A stretch of 64,000 nt of DNA from JAJCYX01 sp965243825 (GCA_965243825.1 CBDEVT010000001.1:62001-126000), one strand, 5' to 3'; numbered from the stretch's first letter, positions 26,100 to 35,285 are shown. Numbers and translations are program-made. The notes: generated by a model from the sequence alone, not told the origin.

Positions 26100-26783
26100 A
26101 TGGCGATTCTTCCCATAAGAGTGTTTCCCGATCCGATCCTGCGGCGAAAAGCACGCCCCATTAAAAGAGTTGACGATTCCATCCGTCGGCTGGCTGAGGA
26201 CATGATCGAGACGATGCAGAACGCTCACGGCGTCGGTCTCGCAGGCCCTCAGGTGGGAGAACTAAAACGGATTGTCACGATTCAGGTCCCGGAACAGGAT
26301 GCTTTCGCCATGATCAACCCGGAGATCACAAATCGGGAGGGCTCCCGGCAGGTGATGGAAGGTTGCTTGAGCGTGCCCGGATACAGCGGACTTGTCACAA
26401 GGTCCGTACATATCGACGCTCGGGCGCTGGATGAAAACGGGGGTCGCTTTAAGCTCACCGCCGAAGAGCTGCTGGCTCAGGCGATTGAGCATGAGGTTGA
26501 TCATCTGAATGGAATCGTCTTCCTGGACCACCTGCTGGCCCATGAAGAGTTGCACAAAGTAGGGGCTTCACCAGACGAACCCCACTGGCACGACGTGGGT
26601 TACACAGTTTATGCCCAGCATGCGCCGACGATGCCCCAGGACATGCAGATGGTAGAAGTGCTCAATACGGTGGCGCGGCTTTCACAGCTGAACGCCGAAT
26701 CTTCACTGACTGAGGCAAACTACGACCTCTCTGACGACGCCCACGAATCGCCTGTGCACTCCCATTCCCCCGGTGAAGACTAG
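26100..26783 (+). CDS. def: Peptide deformylase with C-terminal extension
   Basis: A 227-residue enzyme that removes the formyl group from nascent chains. All three motifs are present: GVGLAGPQVG (44-53), EGCLSVPG (87-94, metal ligand Cys89) and EHEVDHLNG (130-138, ligands His131 and His135, catalytic Glu132). The catalytic domain ends near 165. The remaining 60 residues form a polar tail that ordinary deformylases lack and that ends in an acidic His/Ser-rich stretch. The gene stands alone, with no fmt next to it, and is followed by a 326-bp gap that holds the secD leader. Confidence 0.95.
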   Translation: MAILPIRVFPDPILRRKARPIKRVDDSIRRLAEDMIETMQNAHGVGLAGPQVGELKRIVTIQVPEQDAFAMINPEITNREGSRQVMEGCLSVPGYSGLVTRSVHIDARALDENGGRFKLTAEELLAQAIEHEVDHLNGIVFLDHLLAHEELHKVGASPDEPHWHDVGYTVYAQHAPTMPQDMQMVEVLNTVARLSQLNAESSLTEANYDLSDDAHESPVHSHSPGED

Positions 26784-26929
26784 ACATCAGTGACATCAGC
26801 TAGATTCAGGTTTCGGTCGTTCCTATAGATGAGTAGTAATCAACACTCCCGATACCTGTTATTGAAGATGCTGACTCTCATGAACTTCAGAATCTCCAGG
26901 AGTCCTGGTAACTCGGGTTGAAAAGACAC

Positions 26930-26958
26930 CTGAAGCCGTAGTGAGTGGGTGGTATACT
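26930..26958 (+). promoter_or_regulatory. Candidate promoter of the secD leader
   Basis: TATACT at 26953-26958, with CTGAAG at 26930-26935 as a weak -35 at 17-nt spacing. A TTGAAA at 26918 is too far away. Transcription would start near 26965 and include the structured leader. The stretch 26784-26929 shows nothing recognisable. Confidence 0.45.
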
Positions 26959-26962
26959 CTCT

Positions 26963-27084
26963 TGCGGCCTTAGATGGCCTGCACCCGCATGCGGCACTTC
27001 AAGTACGCAGCGGTGAGAAAGCCGGGTTAGTCCGGTTTCGGCAAAGGTAACTACATTCCGCGCCGCGCTAGTTGCGGCGCTTTT
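26963..27084 (+). ncRNA. Structured leader ending in a terminator hairpin upstream of secD
   Basis: About 120 nt with several small stems: GGCC-TTAGAT-GGCC, CCGCATGCGG, and a GCCG...CGGC stem around CCGGGTTAGTCCGG. It closes with the hairpin GCGCCGC-GCTAGTT-GCGGCGC (27060-27080) and TTTT, 26 bp before the secD start. TGCGGC occurs three times (near 26964, 26990 and 27073), so the terminator arm GCCGC has alternative partners upstream. This looks like an attenuator or riboswitch. I could not match it to a known class. Confidence 0.45.
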
Positions 27085-27109
27085 CGCGTCCATTCAGGAA
27101 CAAAAACGG

Positions 27110-29188
27110 TTGATCAGACGATACCGCGGCTTTCTATTTCTGGTTGTCATCGTTGCGGTGGCAGTAGCCGTCCTGGCAACTCCGCAAATTAACATCGGCC
27201 TGTTCGGGAATTCATTTGAGCGAGGCGACGAAGAGTCGTTCCTCGGCCTGGAGTTGGGCCTCGACCTCCAGGGTGGGACCCATCTCGTTTATAACGTGAT
27301 ACCAGAAGCCGGTGGTACCCCGTCGCAAGACGATATCGATGCTGTCCGCACGATCATCGAAAGCCGGGTGAACGAATTCGGTGTCAGCGAAGCCACGGTA
27401 CAGGCTCTGGGTGAACCGGCAGACCGCATCCTGGTTCAGATTCCCGGACGGGATGGCGCCAGCCTCAATATCAACTTCAACAGCCCATTCGTCAGGGTGG
27501 TTTCTGGTGATGACCTGGAAGCGTTCTTCAGAAACGAGCTAGGCAGGCCAGATGCTAACGTAACCGAAGAGTCAGACGATTTCTCTCTCACGGTTGAGCT
27601 GGATTCGATTCGACCTGAGCAGCGTGATCTAGATGGCAACATCATTCAGCCAAGTGAAGCTGACGAATGGCGCCCTCTTATTGAGGAACGGTTCCCGGCG
27701 ACGCTCGTGATCCTGTACACCCCTGAAGTTGTCGAGGACCCGTCTGACGGGACCGATGCTACTCCGACACCTGATACTTCAGAGACGCCTGTGCCAACTG
27801 CGACTCCGGATCCAGAAGTGACCCCCGAGCCCACTCCAGAACCGGAAACAATCGTCCCATCCATTGAGGAGGTACGGCAGGTTATTACTGATGCCGGCTT
27901 CCCAGACGCCACGATCGAAGAGGTTGGCGAAGGTCAATACAACGTGACGGTCTCAGGTCTGCGGCCTCTCAGGCAGGGTCCTGACGGCGAGAACATCCTG
28001 GCCGATACCGTGATCATCCAGGACGGTCTTCGACAGCTCGGAACACTTTCCGGCTTCCTAGCACAGGGAGAGATCGTTGGCTGGACCGTCGGTGGTGGTG
28101 TCGAGGAGGCAAAAGCGCTGATCGGCACGACTGCATTCCTTGAATTCCGGGAGCGTATCTGTGGCCCTCTGGATCGCCCTGCTGACGTCGATGAGGCTGA
28201 TTGGCCACCGGACGGCCTTACAGTCGATCAGTGGGAGATCATCCGTTGCCAGGACCCCCGTTTTTATGAGGAGCAGGCGACCAATATCGATCCCGACGAT
28301 CTCGTCGATGCCTTCGCCGGCACTCAACCTGGAATTGCCCGTCCAGTGGTAAATATTGTGTTCAACGACGATGGCGGAGATGCGTTCTTCGAGCTCACGG
28401 ACCGGATCGCTCGAAACGGTGACTTGCTCGCAATCTACCTGGACGGCGACGAACTCGTTGCACCTGGTGCAAGCCAGGGAATCGCAGGTGGTCGAGCATT
28501 TATCCAGGGTCCTGATTTCACAGCGGAACGTGCCCGAACTATTGCAATTCAGTTGCGGGCTGGCGCACTACCGGCAACACTGGAACTCATCCAGGAACGC
28601 AATGTTGACGCGACGCTTGGCGCAGAATCGCTTCGAAAGAGCCTTATCGCCGGTGCTGTAGGTCTGGCTTTGCTGTTGGTGTTCATGGTCGCCTACTACA
28701 AGGTGCCCGGTTTGCTCGCTGCATTGATGCTAGTGACCTACACCATCGTGTTGCTGGCGATATTCAAGTTGATTCCTGTCACCTTGACTCTGTCAGGTGC
28801 CGCAGCGCTAATCCTTTCACTCGGTTTCGCTGTCGATGCCAACATTCTCATTGCTGAGCGGATAAAAGAAGAGTTGCGAACAGGCCGCGGACTGCTGGCG
28901 GCAATCAACGCCGGATTCGATCGAGCGTGGCCGTCCATTCGAGACGGAAACATCTCCACAATCCTGGTGGCGTTCGTCCTCTTCTGGTTCGGTGACAGGT
29001 TCAGCACCAGCATCATGCAAGGATTCGCTCTGACGCTTGCAATTGGTGTACTGCTCTCCATGTTCACGGCGTTCTTTGCCAGTCGAATACTGTTGCGCCT
29101 TGTCGCCCGTACGGGGCTCGGAGAGCGAACAAACCTGTTTGTGCCAGTATCCGACTCCGGATCGGCGAGTCTGGAGGGGGAGTCCTAA
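27110..29188 (+). CDS. secD: Protein translocase subunit SecD with a Thr/Pro-rich insertion
   Basis: A 692-residue SecD from a TTG start. A membrane helix (about 7-25) is followed by the signature LGLDLQGGTHLVYNV (about 47-61) and the large extracytoplasmic P1 region. Five more helices lie in the C-terminal third, with GAAALILSLGFAVDANILIAERIKEELRTG as the conserved TM4 core. Together with SecF it uses the proton-motive force to pull secreted chains outward. An insertion of roughly 40 residues rich in Thr-Pro and Glu (near 218-255) sits within P1 and is not usual for SecD. The secF ATG directly follows the stop. Confidence 0.95.
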   Translation: MIRRYRGFLFLVVIVAVAVAVLATPQINIGLFGNSFERGDEESFLGLELGLDLQGGTHLVYNVIPEAGGTPSQDDIDAVRTIIESRVNEFGVSEATVQALGEPADRILVQIPGRDGASLNINFNSPFVRVVSGDDLEAFFRNELGRPDANVTEESDDFSLTVELDSIRPEQRDLDGNIIQPSEADEWRPLIEERFPATLVILYTPEVVEDPSDGTDATPTPDTSETPVPTATPDPEVTPEPTPEPETIVPSIEEVRQVITDAGFPDATIEEVGEGQYNVTVSGLRPLRQGPDGENILADTVIIQDGLRQLGTLSGFLAQGEIVGWTVGGGVEEAKALIGTTAFLEFRERICGPLDRPADVDEADWPPDGLTVDQWEIIRCQDPRFYEEQATNIDPDDLVDAFAGTQPGIARPVVNIVFNDDGGDAFFELTDRIARNGDLLAIYLDGDELVAPGASQGIAGGRAFIQGPDFTAERARTIAIQLRAGALPATLELIQERNVDATLGAESLRKSLIAGAVGLALLLVFMVAYYKVPGLLAALMLVTYTIVLLAIFKLIPVTLTLSGAAALILSLGFAVDANILIAERIKEELRTGRGLLAAINAGFDRAWPSIRDGNISTILVAFVLFWFGDRFSTSIMQGFALTLAIGVLLSMFTAFFASRILLRLVARTGLGERTNLFVPVSDSGSASLEGES

Positions 29189-30121
29189 ATGGACATCATT
29201 GGCAAAGGCAGAGTAGTCGGTCTTATCTCAGCTGCGCTTGTTGTGGTTTCGATTGTTCTACTTTTCACTCCAGGTCTCAATCTCGGGATCGACTTCGAAT
29301 CTGGAACGACATTCACCTACAGGTTCGAGGGAATAGAGCCTGACACGGATGACGTCCGCACGGCAGTCGCCGATGCCGGGCATGATGAGGCTGTTGTCCA
29401 GAGTCTTGGACAGGGAGAGTTCTTGATCAGGATCTCTGAGATACAGGACGGTGAAGCTGCAGAGATCAATGCTGAGGTCGAACAGCAGATAGGTAGGGCG
29501 CCTATCGTTCTCGACACCACTACTGTCGGGCGTTCAGTTGCTGATGACACGGTTCGAAATGCCATCTCAGCGGTGCTGATCGCATCGGTCGTCGTCATGA
29601 TCTACATCGTTTGGGCGTTCCGATCGGTGCCGAATTCTTACCGATACGCAATCGCAGCCATAGTCGCCCTCGGTCACGACGTGGCCCTGACACTTGGTAT
29701 TTTCGCGGTGCTTGGTCAGTTGATTGGTGTCGAGGTCAACGCAATCTTCATTGTCGGAATCTTGACCGTGATCGGCTACTCGGTAAACGACACCATCGTG
29801 ATCTTCGACCGGCTCCGTGAGAACTCGCTGATCGCGCCGAATCGTCCCTTCCGAAACACGGTCAATCTTTCGATCAACGAGACAATTACCAGGTCGCTCG
29901 CCACCAGCATCACCACGGCTACCGTGATCCTGGCGATGCTCCTATTCGGTGGAGCTACTCTGCGTGACTTCCTCATCGTCCTGCTGACGGGAGTAATCGT
30001 GGGTTCATACAGTTCGATCTTCGTTGCATCGAACCTGCTGGTTGCATGGCACTCAGGGACCCTGGGTAAGGTTCTTGGAGCACCAATTCGACTGTTCCGC
30101 AGGCAACCGGAAGCGGCTTAA
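29189..30121 (+). CDS. secF: Protein translocase subunit SecF
   Basis: A 310-residue partner of SecD, beginning on the base after the secD stop, so the two are certainly co-transcribed and probably coupled in translation. It shows the first membrane helix, GLNLGIDFESGTTFTYRF (the SecF form of the P1 opening), and five C-terminal helices containing VNAIFIVGILTVIGYSVNDTIVIFDRLREN, the diagnostic TM4 signature. The length is normal, with no insertion like that of SecD. Together they complete the auxiliary part of the Sec translocon. Confidence 0.95.
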   Translation: MDIIGKGRVVGLISAALVVVSIVLLFTPGLNLGIDFESGTTFTYRFEGIEPDTDDVRTAVADAGHDEAVVQSLGQGEFLIRISEIQDGEAAEINAEVEQQIGRAPIVLDTTTVGRSVADDTVRNAISAVLIASVVVMIYIVWAFRSVPNSYRYAIAAIVALGHDVALTLGIFAVLGQLIGVEVNAIFIVGILTVIGYSVNDTIVIFDRLRENSLIAPNRPFRNTVNLSINETITRSLATSITTATVILAMLLFGGATLRDFLIVLLTGVIVGSYSSIFVASNLLVAWHSGTLGKVLGAPIRLFRRQPEAA

Positions 30122-30254
30122 CGCAACGATTCGCCGAGTCGCGCTCCGGTCTGAGATCGTGTCCGGCGGACGCGCTGGTTAACCAAATGGTAAACTTTCA
30201 GCCGTTCAGGTTGGAGACGTTTCGCACATGAATTTCGAATAGCGGAGAGAACCT

Positions 30255-31106
30255 ATGCTTATTGGCGCACATGTCTCAACAGCCGGTGGTGCATCCAAGG
30301 CTATTGCCCGTGCTGAAGAGATCGGCGCCGAATGCATGCAGGTTTTCGCCTCATCACCTCGTGCCTGGAAAGTCCCGCCCTTAGCAGAATCAGAGGTTGA
30401 GAAGTTCAAAGCTGAATCTGAACGCGCTGGGATGGGCCCCACAGTGGTCCATGGCAAGTACCTCTGCGCTATCGGATCACCAGACCCTGAACTTGTTGCG
30501 AAGTCCGTAGATGCGCTCACTGCGGAACTTCGCTCAGCGGAGCAACTTGGCGCTCTCGGAGTCATATTCCACCCGGCAAGCCATCGCGGGCAAGGGTTTG
30601 AAGCAGCGCTCCCACAGTTCACAGACGCCATGAAGAAGATCCTGGACGATGCGCCGGGTGAAGCTCTGCTCATGCTGGAAACGAGCGCGGGCTCTGGCGA
30701 TCATATTGGGTCGAAGTTCAACGAACTGGCACAGATCATCAAGTCTGTGGGCGACAATCGAGTCGCTGTGTGCCTGGACACTCAACACGTCTGGGCAGCG
30801 GGGTTCAACATCGCAGATCCGGAAGGCCTTGAGACGACGTTACAACAGTTCGACGACGAGATTGGCCTAGAGCTCCTTCGGTCTGTTCATGCCAACGATT
30901 CCAAAAAGGAACTTGGCTCATCCGTGGACAGGCACGACAACATCGGAGAAGGATTGATCGGAGAAGCTGGCTTCCGAAATATCCTTGGGAACAAGGCGTT
31001 CGCGGACGTTCCGTTCTACCTCGAGGTGCCGGGGTTCGAGAAAAAAGGCCCTGATGCACCTAACGTCGAAATACTGAAGAAGATCAGGCAAGAAGTTAGC
31101 GCCTGA
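30255..31106 (+). CDS. nfo: Deoxyribonuclease IV (AP endonuclease)
   Basis: A 283-residue TIM-barrel endonuclease of base excision repair that cuts 5' of abasic sites using three zinc ions. The N-terminus IGAHVSTAGG, the LETSAGSG loop, CLDTQHVWAAG with conserved Asp and His ligands, HANDSKKELGSSVDRHDNIGEGLIG and the closing YLEVPG all match the family. All metal-ligand motifs appear intact. It stands alone downstream of secF, with a 133-bp gap containing a TAAACT-like -10 but no convincing -35. Confidence 0.95.
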   Translation: MLIGAHVSTAGGASKAIARAEEIGAECMQVFASSPRAWKVPPLAESEVEKFKAESERAGMGPTVVHGKYLCAIGSPDPELVAKSVDALTAELRSAEQLGALGVIFHPASHRGQGFEAALPQFTDAMKKILDDAPGEALLMLETSAGSGDHIGSKFNELAQIIKSVGDNRVAVCLDTQHVWAAGFNIADPEGLETTLQQFDDEIGLELLRSVHANDSKKELGSSVDRHDNIGEGLIGEAGFRNILGNKAFADVPFYLEVPGFEKKGPDAPNVEILKKIRQEVSA

Positions 31107-31158
31107 TCACCCGTCACTTACTACTGGATTCACGATCCCTGGGGCTGAGGCACAGTTC

Positions 31159-31530
31159 TTGGTAAGAGTCTCGCAGGAACGGTTCGAAGAACTGGTCAGT
31201 TCCGCTATGGAAAGCCTTCCCGAACGGTTCCTTGAACATCTCGACAACGTACTGGTCCTGGTCGAGCCAGAACCTACCCGTGAGCAACTCGCTTATCACG
31301 GTCTTGGACCCGGAGAGACTCTCCTCGGTCTCTACGAAGGTGTGCCTATGACTGAACGTGGTTCATATGCTCCGTTGATGCCGGACCGCATCACGATTTT
31401 TCAACGGCCGATCGAAAACCATAGCCGTACTGAAAAACAACTCGTCGAACAGGTACGCGACACCGTGGTGCACGAGGTAGCTCACTTCTTCGGGATAGAT
31501 GACGACAGACTGCACGAACTGGGCCTCTAG
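31159..31530 (+). CDS. Small zincin-type metallopeptidase family protein
   Basis: A 123-residue protein from a TTG start, of the short zincin-like family often annotated as metallopeptidase family protein. The active-site helix is VVHEVAHFFGIDDDRL near the C-terminus, with the HExxH motif plus a downstream Asp. The N-terminal half includes FEELVSSAMESLPERFLEHLDNVLVLVE, typical of this family. No secretion signal is seen, so it is probably cytoplasmic. Its substrate is unknown. The 3' end overlaps convergent lepB by 4 bp. Confidence 0.85.
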   Translation: MVRVSQERFEELVSSAMESLPERFLEHLDNVLVLVEPEPTREQLAYHGLGPGETLLGLYEGVPMTERGSYAPLMPDRITIFQRPIENHSRTEKQLVEQVRDTVVHEVAHFFGIDDDRLHELGL

Positions 31531-32081
31531 CCAAATACGGCGAAAGACCTCATAGGCCAGTACAGGAACCACGCTCTTCCGACGATGTCGTCTGCATGAA
31601 CGTAACCGAATTGCCGGGAGTCATTAGAAGCCCCCCGGTTATCCCCGAGAACAAAGTACTCGTCGGGAGGAATCTCGATCGGGTACTCGAAAAAGGTCCG
31701 CGGTCTGGTGTCAGCGTCAATGTAAGTAGACAGTTGGCCATTAACGTAAACCTTGTCATCGCGGATATCGACGGTGTCGCCTGGAACGCCGATCACTCTC
31801 TTAACGAAGTCAGTGCTGCTACTGGTTGGCGGATGGAACACGATCACGTCACCACGTTGCGGCCCATGGAAAAGGTATCCGTCATGCCCCATCAGTGAGA
31901 CGGGCGATTGGGCGTACACGAACCTGTTCACAAGTAGCCGTTGTTCATCTTGCAAAGTGGGGAACATACTGCGACCGTCGATCTCGAAGCTCTGAGTAGT
32001 CGCCTGCAATGCAACAAAAATCAGCACAGCGGCAATGACCGTTTCCGCGGTGTCTCTGAACGATTTACGAAGAGTGTTCAT
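31527..32081 (-). CDS. lepB: Signal peptidase I
   Basis: A 184-residue membrane protease that removes signal peptides. One N-terminal membrane helix (about 10-30) is followed by GRSMFPTL with the catalytic Ser38 and by FVKRVIGVPGD with the catalytic Lys94. The C-terminal box is VLGDNRGASNDSRQFG. This is the short, single-anchor form common outside the proteobacteria. It is divergent from the ECF sigma gene. The 208 bp between them contain AT-rich stretches but no promoter I can call with confidence. Confidence 0.95.
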   Translation of the reverse strand: MNTLRKSFRDTAETVIAAVLIFVALQATTQSFEIDGRSMFPTLQDEQRLLVNRFVYAQSPVSLMGHDGYLFHGPQRGDVIVFHPPTSSSTDFVKRVIGVPGDTVDIRDDKVYVNGQLSTYIDADTRPRTFFEYPIEIPPDEYFVLGDNRGASNDSRQFGYVHADDIVGRAWFLYWPMRSFAVFG

Positions 32082-32289
32082 GTGATCGTGCTGATACGCA
32101 GTGCAATTCGGAACCAGACCTGACTGAACTGTTGGGAGCCTATGCGCAATTATAGGTACTGACTATTACAGGATCGTCACGGTCTGCACCCGACTTTCAT
32201 ACCATGCGAAGGTGCAATTCAGGCTACGATCACAATTGCAGCACCGATCTGCGGCACCGATAACGGTTTTTCCATAGCCTGCACGACAC

Positions 32290-32898
32290 TTGACTACCCC
32301 AGACGAACAGAAACTCATTCAGCTAAGCCTCGAAGGTCATCTCGACTCATTCAACAGGCTTGTTGAGATGCACCAGGACGCCGTGTTCAGCGTTGCGCTG
32401 AGAATGGTGCGTAACCACGCGACCGCTGAAGACCTGACGCAGGACGCGTTCATTTCCGCCTTCAAGAATTTACGTTCGTATCGCGGAGGAGTCTTCAAGG
32501 CGTGGCTCATGCGAATCGTCAGAAACGCTACCTACGACCACTTGAGGCGAACAAAACGGCGTCCAGAAACGTCTATTGACAAGGACATCGTGATGTTTTC
32601 GAACACCATTGAGTCCGATGATCGCAGTCCGCAGGAATGGGCGCAGTCAGGCGAGCTGCGTGAGATCATCACACACTGTCTCGGTGCGCTTTCTGAAGAT
32701 CAAAGGATGGCCGTGGTCCTGGTCGATATCGAGGGGTATCAATACGACGAAGCTGCCGACTACATGGGAGTGTCTATAGGGACGATCAAGTCCCGTTTGA
32801 ACAGGGCAAGAGCTCGTCTGAGGGACTGTCTCCAGACCCATCCGGAACATTTACCGGACTCTATGCGTCTAGGTAATACACAAGATCAAGAAGTTTGA
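32290..32898 (+). CDS. ECF-type RNA polymerase sigma factor
   Basis: A 202-residue sigma-70 family ECF factor from a TTG start. Region 2 spans about 20-90, with AEDLTQDAFISAFKNLRSYRGGVFKAWLMRIVRN as the -10 recognition core. Region 4 (about 128-185) is ALSEDQRMAVVLVDIEGYQYDEAADYMGVSIGTIKSRLNRARARLR, the helix-turn-helix for the -35. The stop overlaps the next start as TGATG, so the two proteins are made together, as sigma/anti-sigma pairs usually are. The trigger is not visible in the sequence. Confidence 0.95.
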   Translation: MTTPDEQKLIQLSLEGHLDSFNRLVEMHQDAVFSVALRMVRNHATAEDLTQDAFISAFKNLRSYRGGVFKAWLMRIVRNATYDHLRRTKRRPETSIDKDIVMFSNTIESDDRSPQEWAQSGELREIITHCLGALSEDQRMAVVLVDIEGYQYDEAADYMGVSIGTIKSRLNRARARLRDCLQTHPEHLPDSMRLGNTQDQEV

Positions 32899-33893
32899 TG
32901 TTTAACCCCCTTCGGCTCTTCCGCCGCAAAGAAACCATAGACGACACCTCAGCCGCTTACATCGAGGGCCGGGCGACCGAGCTTGAGAATGCGGAGTTGC
33001 AACGGCGCGCCGTCGACAATCCGAGTCTCATGGAAGACCTTGAGTCGATGCGGCAGACGGTTTCGCTTTTGAGGTCAGTCGAACCAGCGAAAGCGCCGAG
33101 ATCATTTGCGCTGGCAGAGGCACCGGTACAGGTCAGGGCCAGGCGACCAAAGCTCGCCCTTGCTCCGGCGGTGTTTGCCATCGTTGCGGCTGCAGCGGTA
33201 GGACTGCTTGCGGTTGGCAACCTCGCCGATGTTGTCAGACAGAGCGGAGATAGCCCGAACGTCTCCTTTACCGGTAGTAGCGGCAGTTCCGAGGACATGC
33301 TGGCAGCAACAGGACCAACGGGAGACCCAGGCTCTCCTCAAGGAATAGAAGAGGCCTTTGACCCTGCAAACACCGCTGATGCCGAGTCCTCTCGGATGTC
33401 AGAACCAGTTGCCGATTCAACGCCGACGATCGTAGCGGCGTTGCCGCTGGGGACGCCTGATCCTCCCTTCGCTGACGGTACTGAGTTTGAAAGCGCAGAG
33501 CCCATCGCACCGCCGGGCTCCGCGGACGGTCCACAGCCGGTTCCGGATGACACCACGAACTCCTCTTTGAGTCCTGATCAAATCCCAGAGCCGAAGGACC
33601 TGGAGACAGAATCCGGCTTCGCCGGATCTGATGCCATAACTACCGGCGAAGACTCCCGAGCAGGTGTGCAGCAAGATGAAGCTCTAGCACTGCCTCAGGC
33701 GACTGCCGCAGTGATCGCAGATGTTTCAGATGGCTTTGGACTAACGACGGAACAGCTCGGTCAAACCTCTGAGGACGCAGGCCAACAGGACGGAGTCGCC
33801 CTTCCTCTGTGGCAACTTCAACTCTCGTTCGCTGGCATAGCAGTCCTCATGGCTGGCGCATGGTTCCTGCTCCAACGTCGGCTAACCGCCTGA
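32898..33893 (+). CDS. Putative membrane anti-sigma partner, two anchors with acidic linker
   Basis: A 331-residue protein whose ATG overlaps the sigma factor stop. The first ~85 residues are cytoplasmic and helical, and end in AEAPVQVRARRPKLALAP just before a membrane segment at about 88-112. A long Pro/Ser/Asp-rich acidic stretch (about 115-305) leads to a second membrane segment near 308-327 and a short basic tail. No zinc-binding HxxxCxxC motif of ZAS anti-sigma factors is present, so the call rests on position, topology and cytoplasmic N-domain. It could also be an effector of the regulon. Confidence 0.6.
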   Translation: MFNPLRLFRRKETIDDTSAAYIEGRATELENAELQRRAVDNPSLMEDLESMRQTVSLLRSVEPAKAPRSFALAEAPVQVRARRPKLALAPAVFAIVAAAAVGLLAVGNLADVVRQSGDSPNVSFTGSSGSSEDMLAATGPTGDPGSPQGIEEAFDPANTADAESSRMSEPVADSTPTIVAALPLGTPDPPFADGTEFESAEPIAPPGSADGPQPVPDDTTNSSLSPDQIPEPKDLETESGFAGSDAITTGEDSRAGVQQDEALALPQATAAVIADVSDGFGLTTEQLGQTSEDAGQQDGVALPLWQLQLSFAGIAVLMAGAWFLLQRRLTA

Positions 33894-34123
33894 TTTGGTT
33901 CAAGGCAGACCGTTCGCAAGGTGCCTTGTAAACGCCTCGCAAATTGATCCCAGATTGATGGAACAAACATGGACCCCGCGTCGTCTACATGTTGAAGCCT
34001 GCGACAGATCGCTCGAATTGACACCTATGCAGGCGCCCCACAGGGGCAACAGAACAAAGCACGAATACGGAAGAGTTAGAACCCGGAACACGGGTACAAG
34101 CAAGAGTCCACGGAGAAATCCAG

Positions 34124-35089
34124 ATGAACCTGACTTCTATCAAAAAATTTGCGACCGGACGCAAGACGCCGCTCATGATGGCAGCGGTCAGTGTCCTCGC
34201 CATTGCTGCAGTTGCCTGTGGCAGTGCGGCCGAAAGGACGCCTGAACCATCAGGTGACGTCGGCTCACAGCCTTCTGGTACCAATGTTGGACTTAACACC
34301 GGTACAGGAGGATCAGGTACACCTTCGTCAGAAGGGTTTGCCGGGATTCCAGTTTCCAGCGATTCCCGGGCTGTTTCACCGTCCGTGTTCGCGCCTGTTC
34401 CTTCCTACAACGGCCAAACAGGCCAGGTTGGTATCTGGGTGACCGGACACGGCAACAAGGAAGTAGCCTCAGACGTTGCCAAGGTCTGGATCGGAGTCGA
34501 ATCTAGAGAAGAGACGGTTAACGAGGCTCGCCAGAAGGCAGCCGAAGCCATGACCTCGGTGCTCGACGCTATCCGTGACCTTGGTGTAGCCGACGATGAC
34601 ATTGTTACCACTTCATTCAACATCCACCCGCAGACTGTTTGGGTAGAAGTGAATGACAGCCTTGGTAGGCACAGTGAGCCTCGCATTACGGGCTACATCG
34701 TCACCAACAATGTCGAAGTAACCGTCCGTGACCTCGACGACCTCGACGAGGTGATCGACACCGCTGCTGAGCGTGGTGGAGACCTGATTCGGGTCAACTC
34801 GGTCTCGTTCACTATCGCTAACCCGGAACAGCACGGCGCAGAGACTCGCCAGCTTGCTGCGGCAGATGCACGGGCTAAGGCCCAGCTCTATGCCGATGCA
34901 ATGGGCGTGACTCTTGGTCCGTTGGTTTACCTGACCGAGATGGGAAGCTCGGCTCCTCTAGCACAGGCTCGGTCGTTCGGTGCAGATGGAGCGTTTGCTG
35001 ACGAGGCAGCGTTTGCACCAACGCCAATCCAGAGCGGAGACGTGAGCCTCTCGACAACAATCCAGGCGGCGTTTGCGATCGTCCCATAG
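34124..35089 (+). CDS. SIMPL (DUF541) domain lipoprotein
   Basis: A 321-residue protein. The signal peptide ends MMAAVSVLAIAAVACGS with a lipobox Cys at about residue 32. A low-complexity Gly/Ser/Thr spacer to about residue 95 leads into the SIMPL domain. VWVTGHGNKEVASDVAKVWIGVESREETVNEARQKAAEAM opens the domain, followed by ITGYIVTNNVEVTVRDLDDLDEVIDTA and the closing AQLYADAMGVTLGPLVYLTE. SIMPL proteins are extracytoplasmic, of poorly defined function and often linked to envelope stress. It follows the ECF pair after 230 bp (hairpin GCCCC-ACA-GGGGC near 34033) and may belong to the same regulon. Confidence 0.85.
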   Translation: MNLTSIKKFATGRKTPLMMAAVSVLAIAAVACGSAAERTPEPSGDVGSQPSGTNVGLNTGTGGSGTPSSEGFAGIPVSSDSRAVSPSVFAPVPSYNGQTGQVGIWVTGHGNKEVASDVAKVWIGVESREETVNEARQKAAEAMTSVLDAIRDLGVADDDIVTTSFNIHPQTVWVEVNDSLGRHSEPRITGYIVTNNVEVTVRDLDDLDEVIDTAAERGGDLIRVNSVSFTIANPEQHGAETRQLAAADARAKAQLYADAMGVTLGPLVYLTEMGSSAPLAQARSFGADGAFADEAAFAPTPIQSGDVSLSTTIQAAFAIVP

Positions 35090-35120
35090 GCCCCTGGGGC
35101 GTGGACGTCGCATTCCTCTT

Positions 35121-35162
35121 GACCCTCCTCCCATTGCTGCTGGGAGGAGGGTCCTTTTTTTT
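35121..35162 (+). terminator. Intrinsic terminator after the SIMPL gene
   Basis: A perfect 13-bp stem, GACCCTCCTCCCA (35121-35133) with TGGGAGGAGGGTC (35141-35153), followed by an eight-T run to 35162. Confidence 0.95.
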
Positions 35163-35285
35163 GCGATACAGGTCGGTTTCTTCTCGCCAATCGGCAATCG
35201 ACGCGATACTTTGTCCAACGCCGGGCAGTTAGACTAGATCATCGAGACGAACACCTCTTGACGTTCTGGATAGCCAGACCTTCAA

